In this document: positions 1-5,738 of the stretch, in pieces
How positions within the stretch are numbered: the stretch's first letter is position 1
How the letters are laid out: each line of letters opens with the position of its first letter
Assembly (NCBI GenBank): GCA_021781935.1
Contig: JAJXVW010000019.1
Location: 1-8,476 of the forward strand
Reading direction: 5' to 3'
DNA from: a bacterium
Lineage (GTDB): Bacteria; Patescibacteriota; Minisyncoccia; Phycocordibacterales; Phycocordibacteraceae
Length of the DNA stretch: 8,476 nt
Made by a program: the position numbers and the translations under genes
The notes under the pieces: model-generated
The model's database searches: none
Told to the model about the DNA's origin: nothing
The model's input: the letters and a program-made list of their open reading frames with translations, nothing else

Positions 1-186
1 ACTGCCAAGCAGCGGCATGCCGCGAACGTTATCGAGATCAAAGAAGAAGACACCACCGGTAAAGTGGTCCTTGGTCGCATGCAAGATGCGGTATGCGGCA
101 AGCCATATGCTGCTCTTCGAGCGATCGTTGAACCAGTGCTCCGGTGCAAGCGTCGCGAGTTCGATTTTCTGTTGTTCGTCGGACAT
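1..186 (-). CDS. hypothetical protein, N-terminal part (runs off left edge)
   Basis: The minus strand is open for 62 codons from an ATG at 186 to the window edge. The protein begins MSDEQQKIELATLAPEHW and continues with a helical stretch (SSIWLAAYRILHATKDHF) and a hydrophobic segment GGVFFFDLDN near residues 44-53. Codons favour G or C at the third position, as in neighbouring genes, which supports real coding. I do not recognise the family, and only the N-terminus is visible. No clear Shine-Dalgarno precedes the ATG. An extended -10 (TGATATGAT, 225-217) lies upstream and would give a leader of about 24 nt. The gene is divergent from the small plus-strand gene at 352. Two plus-strand frames over the same bases show no recognisable protein and were discarded. 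Confidence 0.6.
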   Translation of the reverse strand, partial: MSDEQQKIELATLAPEHWFNDRSKSSIWLAAYRILHATKDHFTGGVFFFDLDNVRGMPLLGS

Positions 187-216
187 GCGGGTGTGGTCCC
201 AAGTTGCGTAGCGTCG

Positions 217-225
217 ATCATATCA
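217..225 (-). promoter_or_regulatory. extended -10 promoter element for the left-edge gene
   Basis: The minus strand reads TGATATGAT, a TGn extension followed by TATGAT (5 of 6 matches to TATAAT). It ends 30 nt before the ATG at 186. No good -35 hexamer is visible 16-18 bp upstream; an extended -10 can partly compensate for that. The predicted transcription start is near 210. This is a motif reading only. Confidence 0.4.
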
Positions 226-228
226 CTG

Positions 229-315
229 CCTAGCTTATCTAAGCGAAGGAGTATGACCTAGCGTCAAAAAGTGCCGCCTAGCGCGATTGTTTGCGACCGT
301 CGATGATAGCTAGCG
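229..315. repeat. four CTAGC direct repeats in divergent intergenic gap
   Basis: CCTAGC occurs at 229-234, CCTAGCG at 257-263 and 277-283, and GCTAGCG at 309-315, all in the same orientation. The second and third copies are exactly 20 bp apart, about two helical turns. The 165-bp gap between the divergent genes (187-351) also contains a small inverted repeat GCTTA-TC-TAAGC (233-244) and 6-bp arms CGACCG/CGGTCG (294-299 and 314-319). I see no further gene here. The repeats could be regulator binding sites, but no regulator is identified. Confidence 0.35.
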
Positions 316-338
316 GTCGGCCGATCATTACAAACCCA

Positions 339-344
339 TAGCAT
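339..344 (+). promoter_or_regulatory. possible -10 element for the 352-576 gene
   Basis: TAGCAT (4 of 6 matches to TATAAT) lies 7 nt before the ATG at 352, which would give a leaderless or nearly leaderless transcript. No convincing -35 lies 16-18 bp upstream. The call is weak. It is listed because the gene lacks a Shine-Dalgarno and must start from somewhere in this gap. Confidence 0.2.
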
Positions 345-351
345 TCCGCCT

Positions 352-576
352 ATGCACAACAACAAAGCGCTCGGACTTATCCGCCTCACCGACGATGTCC
401 ACCGCAAGGAGATTGAGGAGAACCTGCAGGTCTGTCTCGACGACCTCTACGGACTGGTTACCGCCGTCGAGAAGAACATCGACCAGTTCGATGGACTCGT
501 GAATCGGATTCTCTATGGCGTGCCGTTTAGTGGCCCGGTTCGTAGCCAGGGCGCGAGCGACCGCCTGACACTCTAG
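352..576 (+). CDS. small hypothetical protein, 74 aa
   Basis: An ATG at 352 opens a 74-residue frame ending in TAG. The protein is polar and looks mostly helical: residues 15-50 (DDVHRKEIEENLQVCLDD, then LYGLVTAVEKNIDQFDGLVN) have hydrophobic residues at helical spacing, suggesting an amphipathic or short coiled-coil helix. The C-terminal part (about 58-74) is likely disordered. There is one cysteine, no membrane segment and no signal peptide. Third codon positions are GC-rich, which supports real coding. No Shine-Dalgarno is visible; a weak -10 lies 7 nt upstream. The gene is followed at once by two hairpins and faces the tRNA-Glu gene convergently. The family is not recognised and the function is unknown. 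Confidence 0.6.
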   Translation: MHNNKALGLIRLTDDVHRKEIEENLQVCLDDLYGLVTAVEKNIDQFDGLVNRILYGVPFSGPVRSQGASDRLTL

Positions 577-614
577 TGCGCGCTTAGCGCACCGACCCGA
601 CTCGCCGTCGGGTC
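576..614. terminator. tandem hairpins between convergent gene and tRNA
   Basis: Two perfect stems lie back to back: GTGCGC/GCGCAC (576-581 and 587-592, loop GCTTA) and GACCCGAC/GTCGGGTC (594-601 and 607-614, loop TCGCC). They sit between the plus-strand gene ending at 576 and the minus-strand tRNA ending at 659, where termination is needed in both directions. Neither side has a run of T, so they are not classic intrinsic terminators. They may act as weak terminators or as 3'-end stabilisers. Confidence 0.4.
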
Positions 615-658
615 ACGCACCAGGTTTAGACTCGTATTACGACACAAAACTTGCCGTG

Positions 659-730
659 TGACCCTACGGGGAATCGAACCCCGGTTTCATCCGTGAGAGG
701 GATGCGTCCTAGCCTCTAGACGATAGGGCC
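659..730 (-). tRNA. tRNA-Glu (anticodon CTC)
   Basis: The minus strand folds as a complete 72-nt tRNA. The acceptor stem is GGCCCTA paired with TAGGGTC (one G-T pair), with discriminator A. The D arm is GTC/GAC around a 10-nt loop. The anticodon stem is CATCC/GGATG with loop CTCTCAC, which places CTC at positions 34-36. The variable region is 4 nt (AAAC). The T arm is CGGGG/CCCCG around TTCGATT. The D and T arms resemble bacterial tRNA-Glu. The discriminator is followed by CAC, so the CCA end is not encoded and must be added after transcription. The gene lies 48 nt downstream of the murF stop on the same strand and has its own extended -10. Confidence 0.95.
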
Positions 731-740
731 GGTGCGTTCT

Positions 741-749
741 CTTATACCA
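741..749 (-). promoter_or_regulatory. extended -10 promoter for tRNA-Glu
   Basis: The minus strand reads TGGTATAAG, a TGn extension plus TATAAG (5 of 6), ending 10 nt before the first base of the mature tRNA. Upstream, on the same strand, is a T-rich run without a clear -35 hexamer. The tRNA can therefore be transcribed independently of the dcw operon that ends just upstream. Confidence 0.45.
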
Positions 750-778
750 GAAAAGCGGAGAAAGAAAAAGCGACTGAA

Positions 779-1270
779 CTATGGCCGACGCATCCACTGC
801 AGCTCTTGCCGCACCAGACGCGGTTGGTCTCCCGGACTTGCGAGAAGCGCTGCCACGACCCGTTCCATACGTACTGATTGCGACCCCTTGACGAGCACAA
901 CATCCCCCGCCTTGATGCGCTCCGGAAGCTCAGCGGCAGCCGCTTCGGAACTATCGTACGACAGCGCTTTCCTCTCTTTGAGAAGCGCTGGCTGCTGCGC
1001 GGTGAACGCACGCGCGCGTATTCCTACGGAAACGACAATGTCGGCCTGCTGCGCGGCAATCGCGCCGATGCGCTCGTGTTCGGTGACCGAGTAGCGACCG
1101 AGCTCGAGCATGTCGCCGAGAACCGCTACGCGACGGTTTGCCCCCGGATAACGCGCGAGCGTCTCGAGCGCGGCCTCTACCGCCGCCGGCGAAGAATTAT
1201 AGGTGTCGTCGATGATGGTCGAGCCGCGTATGCCCGCGAGGATCCTGCCGCGCCCCGGCGGCGGCTCGAA
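779..1270 (-). pseudogene. murF: C-terminal domain of MurF-type ligase, cut off by in-frame TGA
   Basis: This stretch continues the reading frame of the 2071-1271 gene directly after its TGA and ends in TAG (781-779). It contains what a Mur ligase C-terminal domain should have: PPPGRGRIL, then IIDDTYNSSPAAVEAAL, then VAVLGDMLELG, then a histidine-containing EHERIG helix, and near the end VVLVKGSQSVRMERVV. The KGSQSVRME-type end is characteristic of MurF rather than MurE or MurD. The first ATG in frame is at 1111, inside GDMLELG. There is no in-frame ATG, GTG or TTG between 1270 and 1111, so independent translation would lose the IDDTYN motif and give a fragment of about 110 residues that is unlikely to fold. 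Either the gene is broken, the TGA is read through, or the base is an error. Counting the stop position, the full protein would be 430 residues, a normal length. Confidence 0.75.
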
Positions 1271-2071
1271 TCAAGCAAGCGCATCGAGCGCCTCTTCGAC
1301 CGTCATTCCAAAAACAGCAGCGGTGGCAACGGCTGCCGCCGCAGGGAGCACCTGCGTACGTCCTACCGACCCTCGCACCGTAAGCGCGCTCTCCTTCCCT
1401 TCGTAGGTGATGCAGGCCGCCATCCCGTCGATCCGGCTCTCCGTCACATGAAATCCTATATCGGAAATGCGTACGTTCGCGTGTTCATCCTCCCCATAGG
1501 TCAAGCATCTCGCCGCCGTACGCTTACTCATTTCGCGCGCATATGCGTCTTCGCTTGAAAGTATGAGCGGCGCGCCGGGTGCGAGCGCATAGGCAGGGAC
1601 GAATTCCTCCTCCCGCACGGCCTCAGGCGATTCGTACGCCTCCACGTGCACCGGAATCTCCGGCAATCGCGTGACAACGACCGCGTCAGGCTTCGCGATG
1701 CGCAGTATCTTCTCCAGATCGCCGGGCTGTTCGGCACCGACCTCGAGCACGAGCATGTTTGGATAGTGATTAGGAAGCACGGTAAGCGCGAGAGCACTCT
1801 TTACTACCGTGAGCCACGCGAGCGGATTGCGGAACGGATCCTTCGTGATGCCGAATATCGTGTAGGGAACGCCGAACTCCGTATTGAAATTCTTTTCACT
1901 CTTGCGCACGTAGTATCCGCCGGAGAGAGCCGCAGCTACCGCATCCTTCGTCGTCGTCTTCCCCACGGATCCCGTTACCATGACGATGCGCGGTTTATAG
2001 CGGCGAACGACGGCGCGCGCGAAGAACGCGAGGAATGCGGCGGCCATTGCTTTGAGCAGGCGTTTCGTCAT
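1271..2071 (-). CDS. murF: MurF-type Mur ligase, N-terminal and central region (266 aa before TGA)
   Basis: MurF adds D-Ala-D-Ala to UDP-MurNAc-tripeptide in the cytoplasm, using ATP. The P-loop GSVGKTTTKD (residues 34-43) is clear. It is followed by the MurF-like EKNFNTEFGVPYTIFG (59-74), the acidic LVLEVGAEQPGDL (107-119, E110 at the usual catalytic acidic position) and the end of the central domain, GRTQVLPAAAAVATAAVFG (237-255). The usual N-terminal UDP-MurNAc-peptide domain of about 80 residues is absent. Instead, residues 1-28 are a basic and hydrophobic lead-in (LLKAMAAAFLAFFARAVVRRY), perhaps membrane-associated. The ATG overlaps the ftsI stop (ATGA), suggesting translational coupling, and there is no Shine-Dalgarno. 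A TGA at 1273-1271 stops the frame just before the C-terminal domain, which continues in the same frame to 779. The family call is firm; whether a working enzyme is made is unclear. Confidence 0.85.
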   Translation of the reverse strand: MTKRLLKAMAAAFLAFFARAVVRRYKPRIVMVTGSVGKTTTKDAVAAALSGGYYVRKSEKNFNTEFGVPYTIFGITKDPFRNPLAWLTVVKSALALTVLPNHYPNMLVLEVGAEQPGDLEKILRIAKPDAVVVTRLPEIPVHVEAYESPEAVREEEFVPAYALAPGAPLILSSEDAYAREMSKRTAARCLTYGEDEHANVRISDIGFHVTESRIDGMAACITYEGKESALTVRGSVGRTQVLPAAAAVATAAVFGMTVEEALDALA

Positions 2072-3810
2072 GGTGCGGGGGTGCTGGTCGCGAAACCGCG
2101 GTCAGGGGGTATAGCGTAATAGTCAATCAGGAAATGGACAAGGTCGTTCAGGGCGGGCGTGAGCGAATCCGCCGCATATATGGTGTGCTTCGGGTCAACG
2201 GTATAGAGCAGGATGATGAACCGCGGATCGAACGACGGGAAAAAGGCTACCTCCGAATCAAGGAACCGGTTGTTGTAATACGTACCCGTGGGCGTCGGGA
2301 GCTGGGCCGTGCCGGTCTTCGCCGCGACGCTCATGGTCGGGATACGAACCTTTCCTCCCGCAAGTTCGTCATCCCAGAGCGCATCCATCATGACCGTCGT
2401 CTCGCGCGCGGCGGCAGGACTGAATACCGACACCGTCTTGCTCCAATCGAGCGTTCGCGTTATGCCGTTATCGAGCTGGATGGCACGTACCAGGTGCGGC
2501 GTCACCATCGTCCCTCCGTTTGCGACCGCGCCGAGAGCCCGAATCATTTGCATGGGGGTAACCGCGATGCCTTCCCCGAAGGAAGCCGTGTCGTAATAGA
2601 TCTGTTGCGGCTTGAAAAGATTACCAATGAGCGCGCCGCTCTCGTTCGGGAGGTCGATACCCGTCTTGCTCCCGAAGACCTTCGTGAAATACTCGCGCAT
2701 TCGCGTCTGTCCAAGCTGTTCGGCGACAAAAGAAGCGCCGACGTTGAGCGAATATTTTATGATGTCGAGCATCGGAATCACCCCGTAGGCATGATAGTTC
2801 CAATTGCAGATGCGCGCGCCATCGACGTGGATGCACCCGGTATCGTTATAGGTGGTGTCTGGTTGGACCGCACCGGCGGTGAGCGCGCTCGCCATCGTGA
2901 TGGGCTTCATGATCGAGCCGAATTCATAGACGTGCTCCACGAGCGGATTCGCGAGCTGTGATGAGTCCGTTTGCGTAAGGTCATTCGGGTTGAATGTCGG
3001 GTATGATCCGAGCGCGATGATTGCTCCGGTTTTCGGATCCATGATAATGCCGCCGGTCGTGTTGCTCGTGTATTGGGCGTTCGCGGCCGCAATGTCGGCG
3101 ACGAGCCGCGTCTCGACCTCCGGTTCAATCGTCGTGATGACATCGCCTTCTCGCGCACTGCGTGCATTGACGAGCAGATTTCCCAGATTCGAGAAGATCT
3201 GAGCGAAAAAATTCTTGTAGAGGCCGTTCCCGCTTCGCTCGAGGGTCTGATTGTATTGCGCCTCGAGCCCGGTCTGGCCCGTAAGAGTGTTCCCTGCCCC
3301 GAAACCAACCACACCGATCGAATGAGCGGCGAGATCGCCGCCCGGATAGTACCGCCAGCGCTCGCGCAGCACCTCGACCCCGGGTATGTTCTCCTGCGCA
3401 AGCTGCGTCCCCTGCGTCTCCGATAGGTGATGCGCTACCTCGATGTACACTTCCTGCGTCTTCGCCGCGTCGGCCATGAATACGTCATGCGCGGGCATCG
3501 TCGATGAAGCCACCTGGTAGATCGCCTGATATGCCGCCTGCGGATCCGTCAGCGTCTGCGGGTTAAGGGCGACGAGGAATCCGGTCGCGAGCGTTGCCGC
3601 GCTTATGAGCGTGCCGTCCTTCCGCGTGAAATATATCGACCCCCGATCGAAGAGTCCGGTGTCTCCGGACGTGAATTGGGCATCAGCTTTTGCCGAGTAA
3701 TCGGCGCCGTACACGATCTGTACGAAATACAACCGCAAGAGCACGAGAGATGCGACGACGAGAATGACTCCCAGGATTATCCGAATGCGGAATCGGAACT
3801 GCGCGCGCAT
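2068..3810 (-). CDS. ftsI: class B penicillin-binding protein, FtsI/PBP2-like transpeptidase
   Basis: This 580-aa protein is predicted to cross-link peptidoglycan at the septum. Residues 9-34 form a membrane anchor (IRIILGVILVVASLVLLRLYFV). Residues about 45-205 resemble the PBP dimerisation region, starting with FDRGSIYFTRKDG, a variant of the usual RGxIyDRnG. The transpeptidase domain spans about 250-560 and carries all three active-site motifs: SIMK with nucleophile S299 and K302, SLN at 354-356, and KTGTAQ at 498-503. There is no PASTA domain. The ATG is 18 nt after the stop of the FtsL-like gene, and the TGA stop overlaps the murF start by 4 nt. The position after rsmH and ftsL favours FtsI over an elongation-type PBP2. 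The C-terminal tail (TSTPAP) is short and probably disordered. Confidence 0.93.
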   Translation of the reverse strand: MRAQFRFRIRIILGVILVVASLVLLRLYFVQIVYGADYSAKADAQFTSGDTGLFDRGSIYFTRKDGTLISAATLATGFLVALNPQTLTDPQAAYQAIYQVASSTMPAHDVFMADAAKTQEVYIEVAHHLSETQGTQLAQENIPGVEVLRERWRYYPGGDLAAHSIGVVGFGAGNTLTGQTGLEAQYNQTLERSGNGLYKNFFAQIFSNLGNLLVNARSAREGDVITTIEPEVETRLVADIAAANAQYTSNTTGGIIMDPKTGAIIALGSYPTFNPNDLTQTDSSQLANPLVEHVYEFGSIMKPITMASALTAGAVQPDTTYNDTGCIHVDGARICNWNYHAYGVIPMLDIIKYSLNVGASFVAEQLGQTRMREYFTKVFGSKTGIDLPNESGALIGNLFKPQQIYYDTASFGEGIAVTPMQMIRALGAVANGGTMVTPHLVRAIQLDNGITRTLDWSKTVSVFSPAAARETTVMMDALWDDELAGGKVRIPTMSVAAKTGTAQLPTPTGTYYNNRFLDSEVAFFPSFDPRFIILLYTVDPKHTIYAADSLTPALNDLVHFLIDYYAIPPDRGFATSTPAP

Positions 3811-3828
3811 GCCCCGTATTCTTGCACA

Positions 3829-4248
3829 CTATCGGAGCGCTGTGGCGCGCGCTGAGGGGACATAGGCGATGACCGACGGCTTTTCGTAGCCGAGCGCCGT
3901 GTAATCCGTGCCCGTGATGGCCGCGATCTGCGCGAGATAGTTCGCCTCGAGCTGCGCCACCTGCGCTTCATCGTTACGAACATTCTGGGCTGAAGCGATC
4001 GTGCTCGCCGCGTAGCTCATGACGACGGCAATAAGCCCTATGTATCCGATAGCGAGCGTTGCGACGAGAACCGTTGCCGCCTTGACGGGAGAAATCGACC
4101 GCAGACGAAACCAGAGCGAACGCAGATACCCGCGCAAGGCGTGGAGGCGGGCACGCAGATATTGCGTACGGTACCGAGTCCTTGCTGCTCGGATTGGCGC
4201 TCGGTGCGGGACCGGCGATGCTATTCGTACCACATCAAACGTAGGCAT
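3829..4248 (-). CDS. ftsL: FtsL-like septum protein, single-pass membrane
   Basis: The 139-aa protein has the FtsL/DivIC architecture rather than strong sequence identity: an Arg-rich cytoplasmic N-terminus (about residues 1-56), one membrane span (57-80, AATVLVATLAIGYIGLIAVV plus MSYA), then a predicted extracytoplasmic helix (82-112, QNVRNDEAQVAQLEANYLAQ) of coiled-coil type and a short tail. FtsL bridges FtsB/FtsQ and the FtsW-FtsI synthase, so its place between rsmH and ftsI is the decisive evidence; the sequence itself is poorly conserved in this family. The start overlaps the 3' end of rsmH by 14 nt. AAGGA lies upstream at a long spacing of roughly 14 nt. The stop is TAG. The N-terminal basic segment is longer than in many FtsL proteins. 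Confidence 0.7.
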   Translation of the reverse strand: MPTFDVVRIASPVPHRAPIRAARTRYRTQYLRARLHALRGYLRSLWFRLRSISPVKAATVLVATLAIGYIGLIAVVMSYAASTIASAQNVRNDEAQVAQLEANYLAQIAAITGTDYTALGYEKPSVIAYVPSARATALR

Positions 4249-5182
4249 AGTGTGTGGTCATTTCCTTAGGCGCGCAGGCGCTTGCGCGGCAGCGCTCGAA
4301 CACGCGCAATTTCGCGCTCCGTGCGCGTCGGTTCGCAAGAATCTCGGCTCGCGACGGGAGGATGGGCTTCTTCGGCGAAAGCGAGCCGAGGCCCGCATAG
4401 GCCGCATCGCGCAGCACGTTTTTCACCACGCGATCCTCGATCGAATGGAACGTGATGACGGCGAGCTTGCCGCCGGGAGTGAGCGATTTGAGCGCCGCTT
4501 CCATTCCTTCGCGTAACGCGCCGAGTTCGTCGTTGACCGCGATGCGAAGCGCCTGGAACGTTTTCGTGGCGGGATGCACTTTCCGTTCGTGATACCAGCG
4601 CGGCGTGCCTGTCATGACCGCGTCGACGAGCGCTCCGGTCGTGAGGATCCGTCCCCTCCTGCGCGCGTCAACGATCGCGCGTGCGATACCCCGCGAGAAT
4701 CGCTCCTCTCCATACGTATAGATGAGATCCGCGAGAACGGCTTCATCGGTACTATTGACGATGTCCGCCGCGGTCTCGCCCTGCGAGCCGTACGTCATGA
4801 GGAGCGGCTCATCCCGCTGGAACGAGAACCCGCGCGGCGCGGCGACCTGGTAGCCGCTCCATCCGAGATCGAGTAGCACCGCATCGACCGCGCCAAGTCC
4901 GAGCCGGTCGAGTATGTGCGCGAGATTGCGGAAATTATCATTCACGAGATGCGCCGTTGGGCGATCGACGCGCCGGTCTTCCGCGTACGCCTCCCGTCCT
5001 CGCTCAACCGCTTCGGCGTCCGCGTCAATGCCGACGATGACGCCGTCGGGTCCGAGCGTGGAAAGGAGCCGTCGGAAATGGCCCGCGCCGCCGATCGTCC
5101 CGTCAACCACGACGTCCGAGGCTTCGACATCGAGCGCGGCGAGCACTTCGTCCATGAGCACGCTCTCGTGTTTCGCTTCCAT
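4235..5182 (-). CDS. rsmH: 16S rRNA (cytosine-1402 N4) methyltransferase RsmH
   Basis: RsmH (MraW) methylates N4 of C1402 in the 16S rRNA decoding region using S-adenosylmethionine. The 315-aa protein starts MEAKHESVLMDEVLAAL, the usual N-terminus. The SAM-binding motif VVDGTIGGAGH is at 25-35, the acidic GIDADAEAVERG at 51-62, a substrate-side loop LLDLGWSGYQV with RGFSF at 103-121, KVHPATKTFQALRIAVNDEL at 201-220, and the signature TFHSIEDRVVK at 244-254. DLGWSGYQ replaces the more common DLGVSSxQL. The frame stays open upstream to 5320, but that would overlap mraZ by 137 nt with an atypical low-complexity extension, so I chose 5182. That ATG begins one base after the mraZ TAG and has a weak GGAAA about 8 nt upstream. 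The stop is TGA. Confidence 0.95.
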   Translation of the reverse strand: MEAKHESVLMDEVLAALDVEASDVVVDGTIGGAGHFRRLLSTLGPDGVIVGIDADAEAVERGREAYAEDRRVDRPTAHLVNDNFRNLAHILDRLGLGAVDAVLLDLGWSGYQVAAPRGFSFQRDEPLLMTYGSQGETAADIVNSTDEAVLADLIYTYGEERFSRGIARAIVDARRRGRILTTGALVDAVMTGTPRWYHERKVHPATKTFQALRIAVNDELGALREGMEAALKSLTPGGKLAVITFHSIEDRVVKNVLRDAAYAGLGSLSPKKPILPSRAEILANRRARSAKLRVFERCRASACAPKEMTTHYAYV

Positions 5183-5183
5183 A

Positions 5184-5606
5184 CTAATTTCCGAGGGATT
5201 CCGCATAGGAGTCAGCATCGCGTTCGATCGCCTGGGTGTACTTCTGCCAGGCGGCTTCGTCCCAGATCTCGAGACGCTGCGCAACGCCGGCAACGACGGC
5301 TTTCGCTTTGAGGCCCGCAAAGCTCTTCAGATGATCCGGCACGAGGATACGCCCTGCGCTGTCGACTTCAGCTTCCATCGCGCCCGCAAGAAAAAGGCGC
5401 GCGAGACCGCGTCCTGCTTTCGTACCGCTCGCATGCGCCGCATGGCGTCTTGCCTCCTCGGTCCAATCCTTCTTCGGATACACATACAAGCAGCGGTCGA
5501 GACCCCGGGTAAGCACGACCGACTTCCCGAGTTCTTTGCGAAACTTCGCCGGAAGCGATAGCCGATTTTTCGGGTCGAGCGTGTGTAGGTATTCGCCGAT
5601 GAACAT
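5184..5606 (-). CDS. mraZ: MraZ transcriptional regulator
   Basis: MraZ is an AbrB-fold (SpoVT-AbrB type) DNA-binding protein that forms rings and represses its own dcw operon in studied bacteria. The 140-aa protein contains the two expected half-repeats: MFIGEYLHTLDPKNRLSLPA followed by KFR (residues 1-23), and EVDSAGRILVPDHLKSFAGL (80-99). Both carry the DxxxR...P pattern of the family. The length is normal. I chose the ATG at 5606 because MFIGEY is the standard MraZ N-terminus. The frame could start at a GTG at 5657, but that codon lies inside a GTGGGA box and adds a Pro/Arg-rich extension. No Shine-Dalgarno is visible. It is first in the mraZ-rsmH-ftsL-ftsI-murF run. Confidence 0.93.
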   Translation of the reverse strand: MFIGEYLHTLDPKNRLSLPAKFRKELGKSVVLTRGLDRCLYVYPKKDWTEEARRHAAHASGTKAGRGLARLFLAGAMEAEVDSAGRILVPDHLKSFAGLKAKAVVAGVAQRLEIWDEAAWQKYTQAIERDADSYAESLGN

Positions 5607-5651
5607 GGAATGGACGTGAGGCGCAACGGGAATCGGGCGGGCTACCCGACT

Positions 5652-5698
5652 TCCCACTTCATCCCACTGGTATAGAAGTATATGACACTTCTTCCCAC
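5652..5698 (-). promoter_or_regulatory. mraZ promoter/operator region with GTGGGA boxes
   Basis: On the minus strand GTGGGA occurs at 5657-5652 and 5667-5662 (exactly 10 bp apart) and again at 5698-5693, with a related GTGTCA at 5688-5683, also 10 bp from its partner. MraZ is known to bind repeated TGGG- or GTG-type boxes upstream of its own gene, so this is probably the autoregulatory operator. Between the box pairs lie TATACT (5682-5677) and TATACC (5674-5669), either of which could be the -10; no convincing -35 is seen. A dyad AGAAGT/ACTTCT (5674-5679 and 5687-5692) overlaps the -10 candidates. The boxes lie 46-92 nt upstream of the chosen ATG. Confidence 0.6.
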
Positions 5699-5711
5699 TC
5701 GCCTCGCTTAG

Positions 5712-5720
5712 TTATCCACA
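5712..5720 (+). promoter_or_regulatory. perfect DnaA box (TTATCCACA)
   Basis: TTATCCACA matches the strong consensus DnaA box exactly and lies between the mraZ operator and the divergent promoter at 5739. I saw only this one copy, so it is not an origin. A single box between two divergent promoters would suit DnaA-linked regulation of the division operon, but chance cannot be excluded. Confidence 0.45.
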
Positions 5721-5738
5721 GTACGCGTGAACGGCATT

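Noticed and set aside
1271..1273. Genetic code with TGA as glycine (Gracilibacteria/Absconditabacteria type)
   Set aside because: ftsI TGA overlaps the murF ATG, and rsmH and the 150-aa gene end naturally at TGA; no other in-frame TGA occurs in lysK, ftsI or rsmH. lysK alone could extend by three codons, which is not informative.
878..1558. 226-codon plus-strand frame opposite murF
   Set aside because: Arg-rich, no recognisable motif, exactly antisense to conserved MurF sequence; an open shadow caused by GC-rich codons.
2134..2961. 275-codon plus-strand frame opposite ftsI
   Set aside because: Antisense to the transpeptidase domain with all three active-site motifs; composition is that of a shadow frame.
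5183..5320. RsmH start at 5320 (361 aa)
   Set aside because: It would overlap mraZ by 137 nt with an atypical extension; MEAKHESVLMDEV at 5182 is the standard RsmH N-terminus.
4914..5561. 215-codon plus-strand frame opposite mraZ and rsmH
   Set aside because: Low-complexity Ser/Arg-rich translation, antisense to two well-supported genes.
5607..5657. MraZ start at GTG 5657
   Set aside because: MFIGEY at 5606 is the family N-terminus, and the GTG lies inside a GTGGGA box.
5712..5720. Replication origin
   Set aside because: Only one DnaA box, no AT-rich unwinding region and no dnaA or dnaN nearby.
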